A DNA stretch of 64,000 nucleotides, from assembly GCA_964496575.1 (NCBI GenBank), contig CAZCAC010000027.1, positions 1 through 64,000 of the forward strand, in the 5' to 3' direction. Under the pieces are notes generated by a model that was not told the origin of the DNA, made no database searches, and saw only the letters and a program-made list of their open reading frames with translations. The first letter of the stretch is position 1; every line of letters starts with the position of its first letter. The position numbers were made by a program, and so were the translations under genes. Source of the stretch: CAZCAC01 sp964496575. GTDB taxonomy: Bacteria > Planctomycetota > UBA1135 > GCA-002686595. Shown here piece after piece: positions 26,515 to 35,972 of the stretch.

Positions 26515-29374
26515 CTACTCGCCGAAGGCGTAACCGGATGGCGGCGAGGGTGGACGAATCGGTCTGCCCTTCGAGGACCGGGCGGCGAGGATGACTGCGA
26601 TGACGATCATCAGGGCGCCTGCCCCGAGGAAGTGGGGCGGCATCCCGCTCGAGCCGACGGCCTGGGGAGGGAAGGCCTCGAGAATCGCGTTGGTGGCGAA
26701 GTACACGGTCGTGGCGAGGAGACCGTAGCGAAGGAGCACGACGAGGCTCAGGGTCGAGAAGCAACATCCCCAGAGCACCAGGGGAAGGGAGGTGGCGTCG
26801 ATCGAGGTGATTGTGGCCGCGACGAGGCCGGCCACGAGAATCGCGGGCCACTTGCGGCGAAGGAGAATCCGGGCGAGCACCAGAGCGACCAGGTACTCGA
26901 AGCCGAGCAGGAGAGCTCCGGGGAGCGCACCGAGAACCTCGGACAGGAAGACCGGGAGATCGACCTCGGTGAGCAGGGGGCTCGCCAGATCCGTGACCGG
27001 TCGCCCGAGACCCGAGGTCTGGAGGACGCTCTGACCCAGGGCGGCCAGGAGGCCCAGCGTGATCCCGAGGAGCGCGTGGCTCTGAGCGAGGGGATCACTC
27101 CACTTCCCACGAAGTACGCGACTCCAGCTGACGAGCACCCTCGGCCAGTGCCGGCGGGAGAACGGCTCCAGCGCCAGGTGGAACGCGACGATCGCCAGCA
27201 TTCCTCCGAGGCCGGCCAGGAGACCCACCAGGGTGAACAGGAGGCGGAGCGTGGTCGTGGCGGGGTAGTCGGCGACGAGCAGCCACGATCCGGAGATGCA
27301 CACGAACGTGAACGCGGCCAGTCGGGAGACCCCCGCCAGATCTCCACGGCCGGTGCGGAAGTGGCGGACCGCGACGGGGATGATCAGGGCCAGGATGCCC
27401 GCGACGAGGAAGAAGTTGATGAGCCCCGACCGGGGCGCGTCTCGCGCGACGACCTCGGCTCGTCGCAGGACCTCGAAGGAGAGGAGTCGTGGTCCGGCGG
27501 CGAGAGCGTGGAGCTCCTCCTCCTCGCCGGGGGAGGGCGGGCTCCCGGCGGTCCAGACGTACGACCGGAGGTCCGCGCGCACCCCCGAGGTCGGCGCGAA
27601 TCCGACCGACGAAGATCCGCCGCCGGCGTTCTCGGTGTACTCCGCTCTGGTCCGTCCCGCCAGCCGGAAGATCAGGTCCCAGTCCGGTTGGCTCGCCGGT
27701 GAAGGCGAGGGCCCATCCCGAGGCGTCCATTCGGCCCCGCCGGCGAAGAACGCGAGCAACTCGCCGTCACTCCCGAGCAGGACCGACGTGATGTCCGGCC
27801 GCGCGAGCGGAGGGTCCAGGTAGCGGACGCGACCTCTTCCGAGGAGCAGGGTCAGCCAGTGCTCGGGGGCCAGGGGCGTCGCGCTCTCGCGGTACCAGCA
27901 CGGGTAGCGGCCGTCACTTCCCCTCGAGGCGGCCGGGATCCAGGGCGCTCCGGGCAGGGCCTGGTCCACGTCGAAAGGAGCGCCGTACCGGTGGCCGTCG
28001 ACGCGGGGCCTCCACCCGATGGCGCGGATCACCGCCCGGGCCTCCTGCGCGATTCGCTCCGGGGTCGGTGAGGAGGCCTCGGTGGTAGTCGGAGCGAGCC
28101 GGCCGGCGAAGAGCATGCCGGCCAGGAGGAGTACGACCACCCCGACGGCGAACCACGCCTGGCGGCGCGAGAGAAGTCCGTGAGCGTCGGCCCGAGCGAT
28201 CATCCTCGAACTGGGCTCCTCGCCGAGCGCGAACACCGCGTCGATCGGATCGGGCAGCCGGAGCATCTCCTCGACTCGCGCGGCCGAAGCGGGCCGCTGC
28301 TCGGGATCGACCGACAGACAGCGCAGGGTGAGCCTCTCCAGGATGGGGTCGACCTCGGGATCGAACAGGCTCGGCCGGGGAGGCGGATCTCCCCCCGCGG
28401 CCCGGACCACGACCTGCCCGGCCGACTGATAGCACCTGCGCCCGGTCATCGCCTCGTAGAGCAGCAGGCCGAAGGCGTGGATGTCGCTTCGCTCCGATGG
28501 AGCCGAGCCGTCGAGCAGCTCCGGGGCCATGTAGCAGCCGGTTCCCGAGCGGTGATCCGCGTCGCCCATGTCCACGATGGGGACGGCCAGGCCGAAGTCC
28601 GAGATGCGTGCGTCGCCCTCGAGATCGAAGAGCACGTTGGCCGGCTTGAGGTCGCGGTGCAACAGCCCGCTGGCGTGGATCGCGGCGAGGGCCGAGGCGA
28701 GATCCAGGGCCAGCCTGCGGAGCTCCGCCCGGTCCAGCGGGCCCCCCCAGGCGGAGCCGGTCCCGGAGGTCACCGCCCGGGACGTACTCCATGGAAAGGA
28801 AGACCTCTTCCCCGATGCGGCCAGCGTCGTGGATCCGGCACACGCCGCGGTGCAGCACGCGTCGCGCCGCGCTGGCCTCGGCGAGAAGTCGCCTGATCCC
28901 CGTGCTGCCGTGGGCCCTGAAGTCTCGACGGCGGATCCGCTTGAGAGCGACCACCTCGCCGAGCACCTCGTCATGAGCACTCCACACCTCGCCCATCCCC
29001 CCGACGCCGAGGCGCTTCAACATGCGATAACGATCGGCAAAGAGCTCGCCCTCGGCAAAGCGTTCCTCCAGCGTGGGGCCTTCCCCCAGGCCCTCGTGGA
29101 GCGCGCGTCCGACCTCGGAGAGAACCTCGCTCTGGATACGACTGCGCAGGTCCGGTTCGTCACCGCCCGCAACGTCGACCTGGAGCAGGGGAAGGAGGTG
29201 GTCCGTCTCGGTCTCGAAGCACTCCAGCAGGGACTCGACTTCCCGCCGCACTCTCTCGTCGCCGGCGCAGAGCGACTCGAGCCTCGGCTGACGCTCTTCA
29301 CGGGGCAGGTGCGCGAGCTCCAGGCAGATCTCCTTGGCCCGGCGGTACACCTCGGGATCGGGGACACCGGTCAA
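26515..29374 (-). CDS. Membrane Ser/Thr protein kinase, frameshifted at a G7 run
   Basis: After correcting one base the product is about 952 residues. It has an N-terminal helical segment typical of sigma-linked kinases (LAHLPREERQPRLESL), then a kinase domain with the LGVGGMGEVW loop, VALK, HRDLKPANVL, ISDFGLA and MAPELL motifs. A membrane helix (AWFAVGVVVLLLAGMLFAG), an outer domain of about 240 residues and about seven further C-terminal membrane helices follow. The frame breaks at 28742-28748, where seven C (plus strand) should be six: the upstream frame reads LRLGG and the downstream frame continues PLDRAELRR. The likely start is TTG at 29374, just after the sigma factor stop at 29377, with GGGGGAG about eight bases before. 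A real truncation is possible, but both halves are well conserved. Confidence 0.8.
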
Positions 29375-29376
29375 GA

Positions 29377-29973
29377 TCAGGCTCCCCCGCGATCGTCGCC
29401 CCTGACCAGCTCGCGTCGCAGCCAGGCCTTGGCCACGGTCCACTCGGCCTCGATCGTCCGCGTCGAAACGCCGAGGCAGCTCGCCACCTCCGGGACGGTC
29501 AGTCCCGAGAAGAAGCGCAACTCGATGATGCGTGCCTGCCGTTCGTCGAGCGCGGCGAGACGGTCGAGGGCCGCGTCGATATCCAGTATGTCGCCGATGG
29601 GGGGAGTGGGAGCCGCCTGATCCGGGTCGAGCTGCGTCCATCGAACGCCCACGCCGCGCTTGACGCGTCCCTTGGACCGGGCGTAGTCCACGAGGATCCG
29701 ACGCATCACGGTCGCGCCGACGGCGAAGAACTGCTCGCGGTTCTGCCAATCGACGCTCTTTCCCCGGGAGAGCTTCAACCAGGCCTCGTGCACGAGCGCC
29801 GTGGGCTGCAGCGTGTGGCTCCCGCGCTCGCCCCGGAAGAGGTGCGTGGCGACTTCCATCAAGCGCTGATACACGAGGTGGAAGAGCAGCCCTTCCCGCT
29901 CGTCTCCCCGACCCAGGTGCGCGAGGAGCTCGGTGATGCCGGGGGAGTCGGGTGATTCGTCCTGGCTGGACAT
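29377..29973 (-). CDS. ECF RNA polymerase sigma factor, TIGR02999-like
   Basis: The 198-residue sigma factor starts at ATG 29973 (MSSQDESPDSPGITELL). Region 2 includes YQRLMEVATHLFRGE, LVHEAWLKLSR and NREQFFAVGATVMRRILVDYAR. Region 4 includes LDERQARIIELRFFSGLTVPEVASCLGVSTRTIEAEW. This is the ECF group common in Planctomycetota and Acidobacteria, where it sits next to Ser/Thr kinases. It lies immediately before the membrane kinase, so the kinase probably controls this sigma factor directly or through a partner. Upstream in-frame extension to 30207 runs into the neighbouring lipoprotein gene and has no family similarity. Confidence 0.92.
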   Translation of the reverse strand: MSSQDESPDSPGITELLAHLGRGDEREGLLFHLVYQRLMEVATHLFRGERGSHTLQPTALVHEAWLKLSRGKSVDWQNREQFFAVGATVMRRILVDYARSKGRVKRGVGVRWTQLDPDQAAPTPPIGDILDIDAALDRLAALDERQARIIELRFFSGLTVPEVASCLGVSTRTIEAEWTVAKAWLRRELVRGDDRGGA

Positions 29974-30206
29974 GAGCGGTGCAGAGGAGCTCGCCGGGAA
30001 GCGCGTGAGCCCACGAGTCCCCATCATGACGCGGCCGGCCGACGGCGCCAAGGGCGGCACCAGAGCGGGCGGAGCCGGAGCACTGCCCCGGCCGAGGGGC
30101 GATCTGGTCTCCAGCACCTCGCTGGACCGCATCATCCCCTCGGCCATTCGGCCGCCAACGCAATCGCCTCCGGCAGTTCCCGGGCGGAGGAAGCGCGCCG
30201 CCCGCA

Positions 30207-30959
30207 TCAGAAGCCCCAGCCGAGGGTGAGGCCGATGCTTTTCACTTCACCCAGCAGGGCTCGCAGTTTCAGGCTCGCGTCGCACGAAGGGGGACTGTAG
30301 TCGAGGCCGACGTAGGCGCTCGTGTACTCGCCCTTGACGTCCTCGTCACTCCAGTCGTGGTCGGTCTCCCCGGCGAAGTCGATCGAGCCGCGGAGGCTTT
30401 GGTTGACGACGCCGAACGAAGGCTCGAAGGAGCTGCCCAGGTCGAGGCCGAGACCCAGCTCCGAGACGACTCCCAGGTAGGCGAACTCGGCCTGCTGACC
30501 GTCGACGGTGACGTCCACGGCGCCGGTGATGGAGCCGGCGAGGCGGTACTTCAGCTTCAGCCCGACTCCTGCCGGACCCCAGGGGAGGGTGTAGATCCTC
30601 GGCTCGCCCTCGAGGCCGAAGGTGAAACCCTCGGCGCGGGAATCGCCGACGAACTCCTCCACGAAGGCGCCCACCGTTCCGCGGATCAAGTCGGTGCCGA
30701 AGCTGGCGCGGAGCTCCAGCCGGTCGCGCCGTTCGTCCTTCAGGACCGAGCTGGTGAATCCGGGATCCTCGAGCTCGAGCTCGTCGTACTCGGCGGATTC
30801 CGAGACCAGCTCCAGCCCCCAGATGGGGCCGGTCTTCTCATCCGCTTCCTCGACCAGGGCGGGCCGAGGTTCTTCATCACCGGTGTCCGCGACGCCGGGC
30901 GGGATGCCGGTGCAAGACGTGAGAGGGAGGACGATCCAGGTGAGGTGAGGGAGTTCCAT
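30207..30959 (-). CDS. Putative lipoprotein of unknown function, beta-rich
   Basis: The 250-residue product starts at ATG 30959 with MELPHLTWIVLPLTSCTG, a lipoprotein-like signal with a possible lipobox LTSC. The rest alternates acidic and hydrophobic strands (VGLKLKYRLAGSITGAVDVTV, TSAYVGLDYSPP, SIGLTLGWGF). The C-terminal aromatic Phe preceded by alternating hydrophobics would fit an outer-membrane barrel-like or beta-sandwich protein. No family is recognised. A longer ORF reading through the (SD)n microsatellite to 31259 exists, but its N-terminal part is low-complexity and overlaps the ABC relic. The sigma factor lies downstream on the same strand. Confidence 0.6.
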   Translation of the reverse strand: MELPHLTWIVLPLTSCTGIPPGVADTGDEEPRPALVEEADEKTGPIWGLELVSESAEYDELELEDPGFTSSVLKDERRDRLELRASFGTDLIRGTVGAFVEEFVGDSRAEGFTFGLEGEPRIYTLPWGPAGVGLKLKYRLAGSITGAVDVTVDGQQAEFAYLGVVSELGLGLDLGSSFEPSFGVVNQSLRGSIDFAGETDHDWSDEDVKGEYTSAYVGLDYSPPSCDASLKLRALLGEVKSIGLTLGWGF

Positions 30960-31113
30960 GAGAGTGTTGGCCGTGGTTCCAGGAAGGGTCGATCTCGGTC
31001 GAATCACCCGGAGATGCGACACTCCCCCGGAGGGCCCGCAGGACTTTCCGGGGAGGAATTCGGGCGGGGTGCGGCGTCGCTCCTCCTCCCCGCCGGCCGC
31101 GACGAGGCGGGCG

Positions 31114-31404
31114 GCGGGCCGGGGTGGCTCGGGCAAGACGACGTTGATCCACCTGATCATGGACTTCCCGTCGCTCTCCGGAGGAGAGATCAGGGTCTTC
31201 GGTGCTTCTTGCTCGGAGTCGGAGTCGGAGTCGGAGTCGGAGTCGGAGAAGGAGATCAAGAACCGGATCGGCTTCGTCGGTGAAGAGCAGCACTACCTCC
31301 CCGGTCGCGCGGTGGCCTGGACCGACCGCTTCGTCTCTCGGTTCTTCACCCGCTGGGATGGAAGCACCTTCTCGCGCCTGCTCGGGGAATTCGGGATCGA
31401 CTGA
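31114..31404 (+). pseudogene. N- and C-truncated ABC transporter ATPase relic
   Basis: The readable remnant begins at a degraded Walker A (GRGGSGKTTLI, where GPNGAGKTTL is usual), continues through LSGGEIRVFG and IKNRIGFVGEEQHYLPG to FTRWDGSTFSRLLGEFGID, then stops. This equals only the first half of an YtrB-type ABC ATPase; the signature motif, Walker B and H-loop are missing. The 30 or more residues before Walker A are also absent. The residues between the strand after Walker A and the Q-loop region are replaced by a Ser-Glu repeat encoded by a microsatellite. It is squeezed between the lipoprotein promoter and the convergent ZIP gene. Confidence 0.75.
31213..31248. repeat. Hexanucleotide microsatellite (TCGGAG)6
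   Basis: Six perfect copies of TCGGAG encode Ser-Glu repeats on the plus strand and Asp-Ser repeats on the minus strand. It lies inside the ABC ATPase relic, 254 bases upstream of the minus-strand lipoprotein start at 30959. Confidence 0.95.
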
Positions 31405-31414
31405 CGACCCTCGT

Positions 31415-32245
31415 TCAGATCAAGGCCAGGCTGACCGCCATCACCAGCATCCCTATCACGACGCCACTGATCGCCAGGTGCCCCTTGCCGTACTCCCGCG
31501 CGGTCGGGAGGAGCTCGTCGAAGGAGATGAACACCATGATCCCGGCCACCGCCGCGAGCATTCCACCGACCGCGAAGTCGTCGATCCAGGGCATCAGCAC
31601 GAGGTAGACCGCGGCGGCTCCGAGCGGCTCCGCCAGGCCGGAGGCGAAGGAGTAGGCGAACGCCTTCTTGCGACTCCGGGTGGCGAAGAGGACCAGTACC
31701 GCCACCGAGATCCCCTCGGGGATGTTGTGGATCGCGACGGCGACGGCGACGGAGATACCGAGTGAGGTGTCGGAGAGGGCGCTGACCAGCGTCGCCATTC
31801 CCTCGGGGACGTTGTGGATGGCGATCGCGATCGCTGTGAGCAGGCCGACGCGAGCGAGGGACTTCGCCTGTGTCGCGGTCACTTCCGTCGGATGAGAGGC
31901 CGCCTGGGCACGCTCGAGCTCCGCCGCCGGAACGACCTCGTGCGGGTTCTCCGGGTTCGGGACCAGGGCGTCGATCAGCGCCGAGAGCCCGATCCCGCCG
32001 AAGAAGAAGCCGTAGGCGATCCACTCGCCCGCCTTGCCGTCCATCGCTTCGACGAGGATCTCGCGCGACTGCGGCAAGAGCTCGGCGAGCGAGATGAAGA
32101 CCATCACTCCGCCGGAGAAGCCGAGGCCGAAGGAGAGCAGGCGCAAGGTCGGCTTGCGCGCGACGAGAACGATCAGGCTCCCGAAGCCCGTGGACAGCCC
32201 GGCGAAGAGCGTGAGGGCGAAGGCGGTCTGGATGCTGGAGTCCAT
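31415..32245 (-). CDS. zupT: ZIP family divalent metal transporter, ZupT-like
   Basis: The 276-residue integral membrane protein has eight predicted helices. The ZIP metal-binding motif HNxPEG appears twice, as HNVPEGMATL in helix IV and HNIPEGISVAVL in helix V, and a loop carrying His and Glu lies between helices III and IV. It starts MDSSIQTAFALTLFAGLSTGFG, as ZupT proteins do, and has the usual length for the family. It should import zinc, iron or other divalent metals into the cytoplasm; selectivity cannot be read. No regulatory site was recognised upstream. The stop lies 10 bases from the convergent ABC relic. Confidence 0.93.
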   Translation of the reverse strand: MDSSIQTAFALTLFAGLSTGFGSLIVLVARKPTLRLLSFGLGFSGGVMVFISLAELLPQSREILVEAMDGKAGEWIAYGFFFGGIGLSALIDALVPNPENPHEVVPAAELERAQAASHPTEVTATQAKSLARVGLLTAIAIAIHNVPEGMATLVSALSDTSLGISVAVAVAIHNIPEGISVAVLVLFATRSRKKAFAYSFASGLAEPLGAAAVYLVLMPWIDDFAVGGMLAAVAGIMVFISFDELLPTAREYGKGHLAISGVVIGMLVMAVSLALI

Positions 32246-32264
32246 CGATCGAGGGGGCGCCAGT

Positions 32265-33314
32265 CTATGCGCTATGCTCCGGCGACTCCTCTCCTTCCTG
32301 CCACAGCCGGGAATCCTGGCGCGTACACCAGTGCTGGACGCGACCGTCGGTGAGCCGCGCCGAGGCGCGGGCTCGCCAGCCCTCGGGCGTGCGCTCGACG
32401 ATGACGTCGCCGACCAGGCCCCGCGTGCCGCCTGGATCGATCCCCAGCGTCGCGAGGTCGTCCGCCGGGAGGTTCTGTGTGCGCTGGGCGTCGTAGATGT
32501 CCATCAGCAGCATCTTCACGGACCAGGCCCCGTCGGGAGGCACGGCGACCGAGCCGGCCGGTGCCGTCGAGAAGATCACGCGTCCCCAGGTCCAGGGCCG
32601 ATGCATGTCGACCGCCGGCTGAGGAGTCCAGAGCCAGTTGTCCTCGTCGCGGTGAGGGACCTTCCGGTAGGTGCCGTCGATGATGTCGTAGAGCCACTCG
32701 ACCCGGGAGAAGCTGACCCGCCACTCGTCGCCGTCGTCGGGCGGTGTGCTGCGCGCATCGCCGGCGTAGGCCGCGAGCTCCGCGAAGGGAAAAGCGATCT
32801 CCACGCACCAGCGCCGATCCGTATCGCTCGGGTCGTTCAGGGTGCCGTCGATCCAGACCGCGCTCCTCAACCCCTCGAGGTTGGTTCCCAGGCGCGCGGG
32901 ACCGCCGGCCCGGTACGGCCGCGGCAGGCTGAGCTCCCAGATCGTATTCAGCGCGTTCACCTCGAATTCGTAGTAGTCGAGGTTGTCGCCGTCGGGATCG
33001 ATGAAGACCTCGAAGTCGTTGTCGTGGAAGAGGATCGAGTTCTTCTCGGTCAACGAGGCGCTCACCTGCGGCTCCTCCAGCTCCGCCGCGACGTAGAAGA
33101 ACTCGTCGTCCCACAGCATCTTGGCCCGGGTACGGAAGCGGGGCCGTGGCCCTCGATCTCCGAGGATGTCGACGAAGTCCTCGGTCCAGGCCGCCGCCTC
33201 CCAGACCGCCTTGTCGATCCGGCCGTCGATCTCGAAGTGCTCGGGAGCCCGATGGCAGACGTAGCCTCGCGCCTCCTTCATCGCTCGATTCGGAATCTGT
33301 CCGTCGCCCAGCAT
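32265..33314 (-). CDS. Carbohydrate-binding family 9-like protein
   Basis: The 349-residue protein starts at ATG 33314, chosen because GGAGGTGAAC sits directly upstream. The body matches the CBM9-like family: FEIDGRIDKAVWEAAAWTEDFVDI, an AKMLWDDEFFYVAAELEEP strand pair, DNDFEVFIDPDGDNLDYYEFEVNALNT, and WRVSFSRVEWLYDI. These proteins are thought to bind sugars, often next to glycoside-processing enzymes. There is no obvious signal peptide, which is unusual for an extracellular binding protein; the N-terminus may be processed differently or the protein may be cytoplasmic. It lies 19 bases upstream of the ZIP transporter on the same strand, though the link is not obvious. Confidence 0.8.
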   Translation of the reverse strand: MLGDGQIPNRAMKEARGYVCHRAPEHFEIDGRIDKAVWEAAAWTEDFVDILGDRGPRPRFRTRAKMLWDDEFFYVAAELEEPQVSASLTEKNSILFHDNDFEVFIDPDGDNLDYYEFEVNALNTIWELSLPRPYRAGGPARLGTNLEGLRSAVWIDGTLNDPSDTDRRWCVEIAFPFAELAAYAGDARSTPPDDGDEWRVSFSRVEWLYDIIDGTYRKVPHRDEDNWLWTPQPAVDMHRPWTWGRVIFSTAPAGSVAVPPDGAWSVKMLLMDIYDAQRTQNLPADDLATLGIDPGGTRGLVGDVIVERTPEGWRARASARLTDGRVQHWCTRQDSRLWQEGEESPEHSA

Positions 33315-33406
33315 GTTCACCTCCAGGAGGTTGATACGCCTCGGACTCCTTGACGGCAACGAGAAAACGAAGCGCTCGCGTCACCCATTGGACTACCATC
33401 GGGGCG

Positions 33407-34438
33407 ATGAGGAAAGTCGTCATCCACCGCGCGGGAGGTCACGATCGCCTGGAGGTGGAGGAACACCCCGATCCGACGCCGGGAGCCGGCGAGGTCCTGA
33501 TCGAGGTCGAGGGGATCGGCGTCAACTTCGCCGACGTGGTGGTGCGGCTGGGTTTGTACGCCTCGGCGAAGGAGTACGTGGGTTGGCCGGTCACCCCCGG
33601 CTTCGAGGTCGCCGGGCGGATCGCCGCGCTCGGGGAAGGAGTCGGCTCGGTCGAGGTCGGTGATCCCGTGATCGGCCTGACCCGCTTCGGCGGATACGCG
33701 GAGAAGGTCAACGTCCCGGTCCACCAGGTATTCCCGATCCCCGGGGGGGTCGCCGTGACCGAGGCGGCGGCCTTCTCCGTGGTCTTTCTCACCGCCTGGT
33801 ACGCGCTGTCACGACTGTGCCGGCTGGAGCGCGGGGCGACGGTGCTGGTCCACTCCGCGGCGGGCGGGGTGGGGGGAGCGCTACTGCAGCTCGCGGCGAT
33901 CGCCGAGCTGCGTGCGATCGGCGTGGTCGGTGGTTCCCACAAGGTCGAGGGCGCGCGAGCGCTCGGCGCCGTCGAGGTGATCGACAAGAGCGTGGACGAT
34001 CTGTGGCGGACCGCCGAGTCTCTCGCCCCCGGAGGATACGCGGCGATCTTCGATGCGAACGGCGTCTCCACCTTGAAGCAGAGCTACGCGCACCTCGCGC
34101 CCGAAGGGCGGCTCGTCGTGTACGGCTTCCACTCGATGTTCTCGAAACGTGGAGGGCGGACGAACCCGCTGCGCCTCTTGTGGGGCTGGCTGCGCACCCC
34201 GCGCTTCAACCCCTTCGACATGTCCCAGCGAAACCGAAGCGTGCTGGCGTTCAACCTCTCCTATCTCTTCGATCAACGCGAGGTTCTGTCGGAGGCGATG
34301 GGGGAGCTGCTCGGTCACGTATCCGCGGGGCGGCTGGTGGCGCCGAAGGTCTCGGAGTATTCACTGGGTGACGTCGCCCGGGCGCACGCCGATCTGGAAT
34401 CGGGGCGGACCGTCGGCAAGCTGGTGCTGGTACCGTGA
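33407..34438 (+). CDS. Medium-chain dehydrogenase/quinone reductase-like oxidoreductase
   Basis: The 343-residue zinc-free medium-chain dehydrogenase starts MRKVVIHRAGGHDRLEVEE. It has the GroES-like half with GVNFADVVVRLGLY and PGFEVAGRI, and a cofactor half with HSAAGGVGGALLQLA. The residues after the second strand (GGSHK) favour NADPH. The zinc ligands of alcohol dehydrogenases are absent, so it belongs with quinone oxidoreductases and synaptic vesicle VAT-1-like proteins; the Leu-Leu-Trp-Gly-Trp insertion around residues 258-262 is typical of the latter. It diverges from the CBM9-like gene. The substrate is unknown. Confidence 0.85.
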   Translation: MRKVVIHRAGGHDRLEVEEHPDPTPGAGEVLIEVEGIGVNFADVVVRLGLYASAKEYVGWPVTPGFEVAGRIAALGEGVGSVEVGDPVIGLTRFGGYAEKVNVPVHQVFPIPGGVAVTEAAAFSVVFLTAWYALSRLCRLERGATVLVHSAAGGVGGALLQLAAIAELRAIGVVGGSHKVEGARALGAVEVIDKSVDDLWRTAESLAPGGYAAIFDANGVSTLKQSYAHLAPEGRLVVYGFHSMFSKRGGRTNPLRLLWGWLRTPRFNPFDMSQRNRSVLAFNLSYLFDQREVLSEAMGELLGHVSAGRLVAPKVSEYSLGDVARAHADLESGRTVGKLVLVP

Positions 34439-34710
34439 ATGAAGCGAGGGTGGAGGCCCGCTGATCGATCCTCGTATTTCTACCGGGTCGGGCGCTTCGG
34501 CTTCTACGGGGGAGCCCGACGACTTTTTCGGGGAACGGGCCTTTCGGGCTCGATCTTCGGGAGAGCGGATGGCCGACCGCGATCTCCGGTGCTGCAATGG
34601 AGAAGGACGCGCGCCTCACCCCGCCACCCCGTTGCGGGTCCCGGCGCGATCCAGACGACACGCTTCGAGAACTCACCCCCAGACCGTCAGTTGGAGAAAC
34701 AGTCAAGCAA

Positions 34711-35835
34711 ATGAGAACACAGCAGAGATTCGCCGTACGTGGTCTTCTGGCCTCGTTGAGCCTCGTGATCGGAACCGGTGTGGCCGCCGCGCAGGTGACC
34801 TACGTCGACGCCGACACCATGAACCAGCCCGCGACGACGAACACCACCTTCGCCGACGGCTCCGCGTTCACGCCTCCTACGACGACGGGCACGGTGCCCG
34901 CCGACAACCAGTTCTGGGAGCGCACCGGGTACGCGAACGACTCCGACATCATCGCCGCGAGCGGCGGATCGGACGTCGTGGAGAACTTGCGGACGACGAT
35001 GTCGGGACTGACCCCGAGCGTAGACTACGAGGTCTTCGTCTACTACTGGTGGGCCGACACCTACGGCAACGGAGAGTGGGACATCAGCGCCGGTCTGACT
35101 GAGGCCGGCATGGTCGACTACCTGTACACCGACGGCTCTGCTATCCCGGATCCGACGACTCACTTCACAGATCCCACCGTCATGGTCGTGGAGGGCAACC
35201 GGGACATGTACGAGCTCTCCCTCGGAACCACGACCGCCAGCGCCACGGGCACGATCGACGTCTACATCGGCGACTACGCGGGCAACGACGACCGCACCTG
35301 GTACGACGGCGTTGGCTACAAGGCGGCCGGCCCGGGCGGACCCGGCACGCCCTTCTGCTTCGGCAATACTGCCGCTGGCAACCCGTGCCCCTGCGGCAAC
35401 GACAACGACGGCTCCGACCCGCTCGGCGCGGGCTGTCAGCACGACGACTCGGTAGCGGGCGCCCGCCTCGGCGCCAGTGGCGTGGCCAGCGTCACCGCCG
35501 ACACGCTGCTCTTCGAGGGGCATCGCGGTCCGGTCAGCAACTCGAGCATGTTCTTCCAGGCCAACAACAACCAGGACGGCGCCGGCCTCTTCCTCGGCGA
35601 CGGCATCCGCTGCGCCGGTGGTGGCCTGATCCGCCTGAAGGTCAAGTTGACCGACGCGACCGGCTACGCCGACTCGAGCCCGATGGTGGTCACCACCCGC
35701 TCGGCGAGCTTCGGCCACCCCATCACGGCCGGCGAGACGCTGTACTACCAGTGGTGGTTCCGCGACGTGAACGGCTCGCCTTGCGGCACCGAGAGCAGCA
35801 CCTCGAACGGCTACATGATCACCTGGGCTCCGTGA
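34711..35835 (+). CDS. Secreted protein with DADT module and WxP C-terminal domain
   Basis: The 374-residue product has a signal peptide (MRTQQRFAVRGLLASLSLVIGTGVAAAQ), then a module of about 175 residues beginning VTYVDADTMNQPATTNTTFADG and ending NDDRTWYDGVGY. The shared terminal domain follows from about residue 213 (PFCFGNTAAGNPCPCGNDN, then RCAGGGLIRL, YYQWWFRD, TSNGYMITWAP). The same module reappears in the middle of the next protein, so the two genes are related by domain shuffling or partial duplication. No catalytic motif was seen; binding is the safest guess. The 272 bases before it hold no gene. A strong hairpin lies 24 bases downstream. Confidence 0.82.
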   Translation: MRTQQRFAVRGLLASLSLVIGTGVAAAQVTYVDADTMNQPATTNTTFADGSAFTPPTTTGTVPADNQFWERTGYANDSDIIAASGGSDVVENLRTTMSGLTPSVDYEVFVYYWWADTYGNGEWDISAGLTEAGMVDYLYTDGSAIPDPTTHFTDPTVMVVEGNRDMYELSLGTTTASATGTIDVYIGDYAGNDDRTWYDGVGYKAAGPGGPGTPFCFGNTAAGNPCPCGNDNDGSDPLGAGCQHDDSVAGARLGASGVASVTADTLLFEGHRGPVSNSSMFFQANNNQDGAGLFLGDGIRCAGGGLIRLKVKLTDATGYADSSPMVVTTRSASFGHPITAGETLYYQWWFRDVNGSPCGTESSTSNGYMITWAP

Positions 35836-35858
35836 TCGTCAGCTGAGCCGCTTCGAAT

Positions 35859-35897
35859 CCACGACGGCTGCCGCTGCACAGGTGGCAGCCGTCGTGG
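35859..35897 (+). terminator. Terminator-like hairpin
   Basis: A 14-bp perfect stem (CCACGACGGCTGCC at 35859-35872 with 35884-35897) and an 11-base loop follow the stop of the upstream gene by 23 bases. It separates that gene from the BNR_4-like gene at 35973, which therefore has its own promoter. Confidence 0.65.
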
Positions 35898-35972
35898 GTC
35901 ATTCCCGATCAATACACTATCTGGATCACCAGAGACGTCCTGTCGTCAGCCCACCAGAGAGACACACCTCCG

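Noticed and set aside
30960..31259. N-terminal extension of the lipoprotein through an (SD)n stretch
   Set aside because: The extension is microsatellite plus low-complexity sequence; the ATG at 30959 gives a lipoprotein-like signal.
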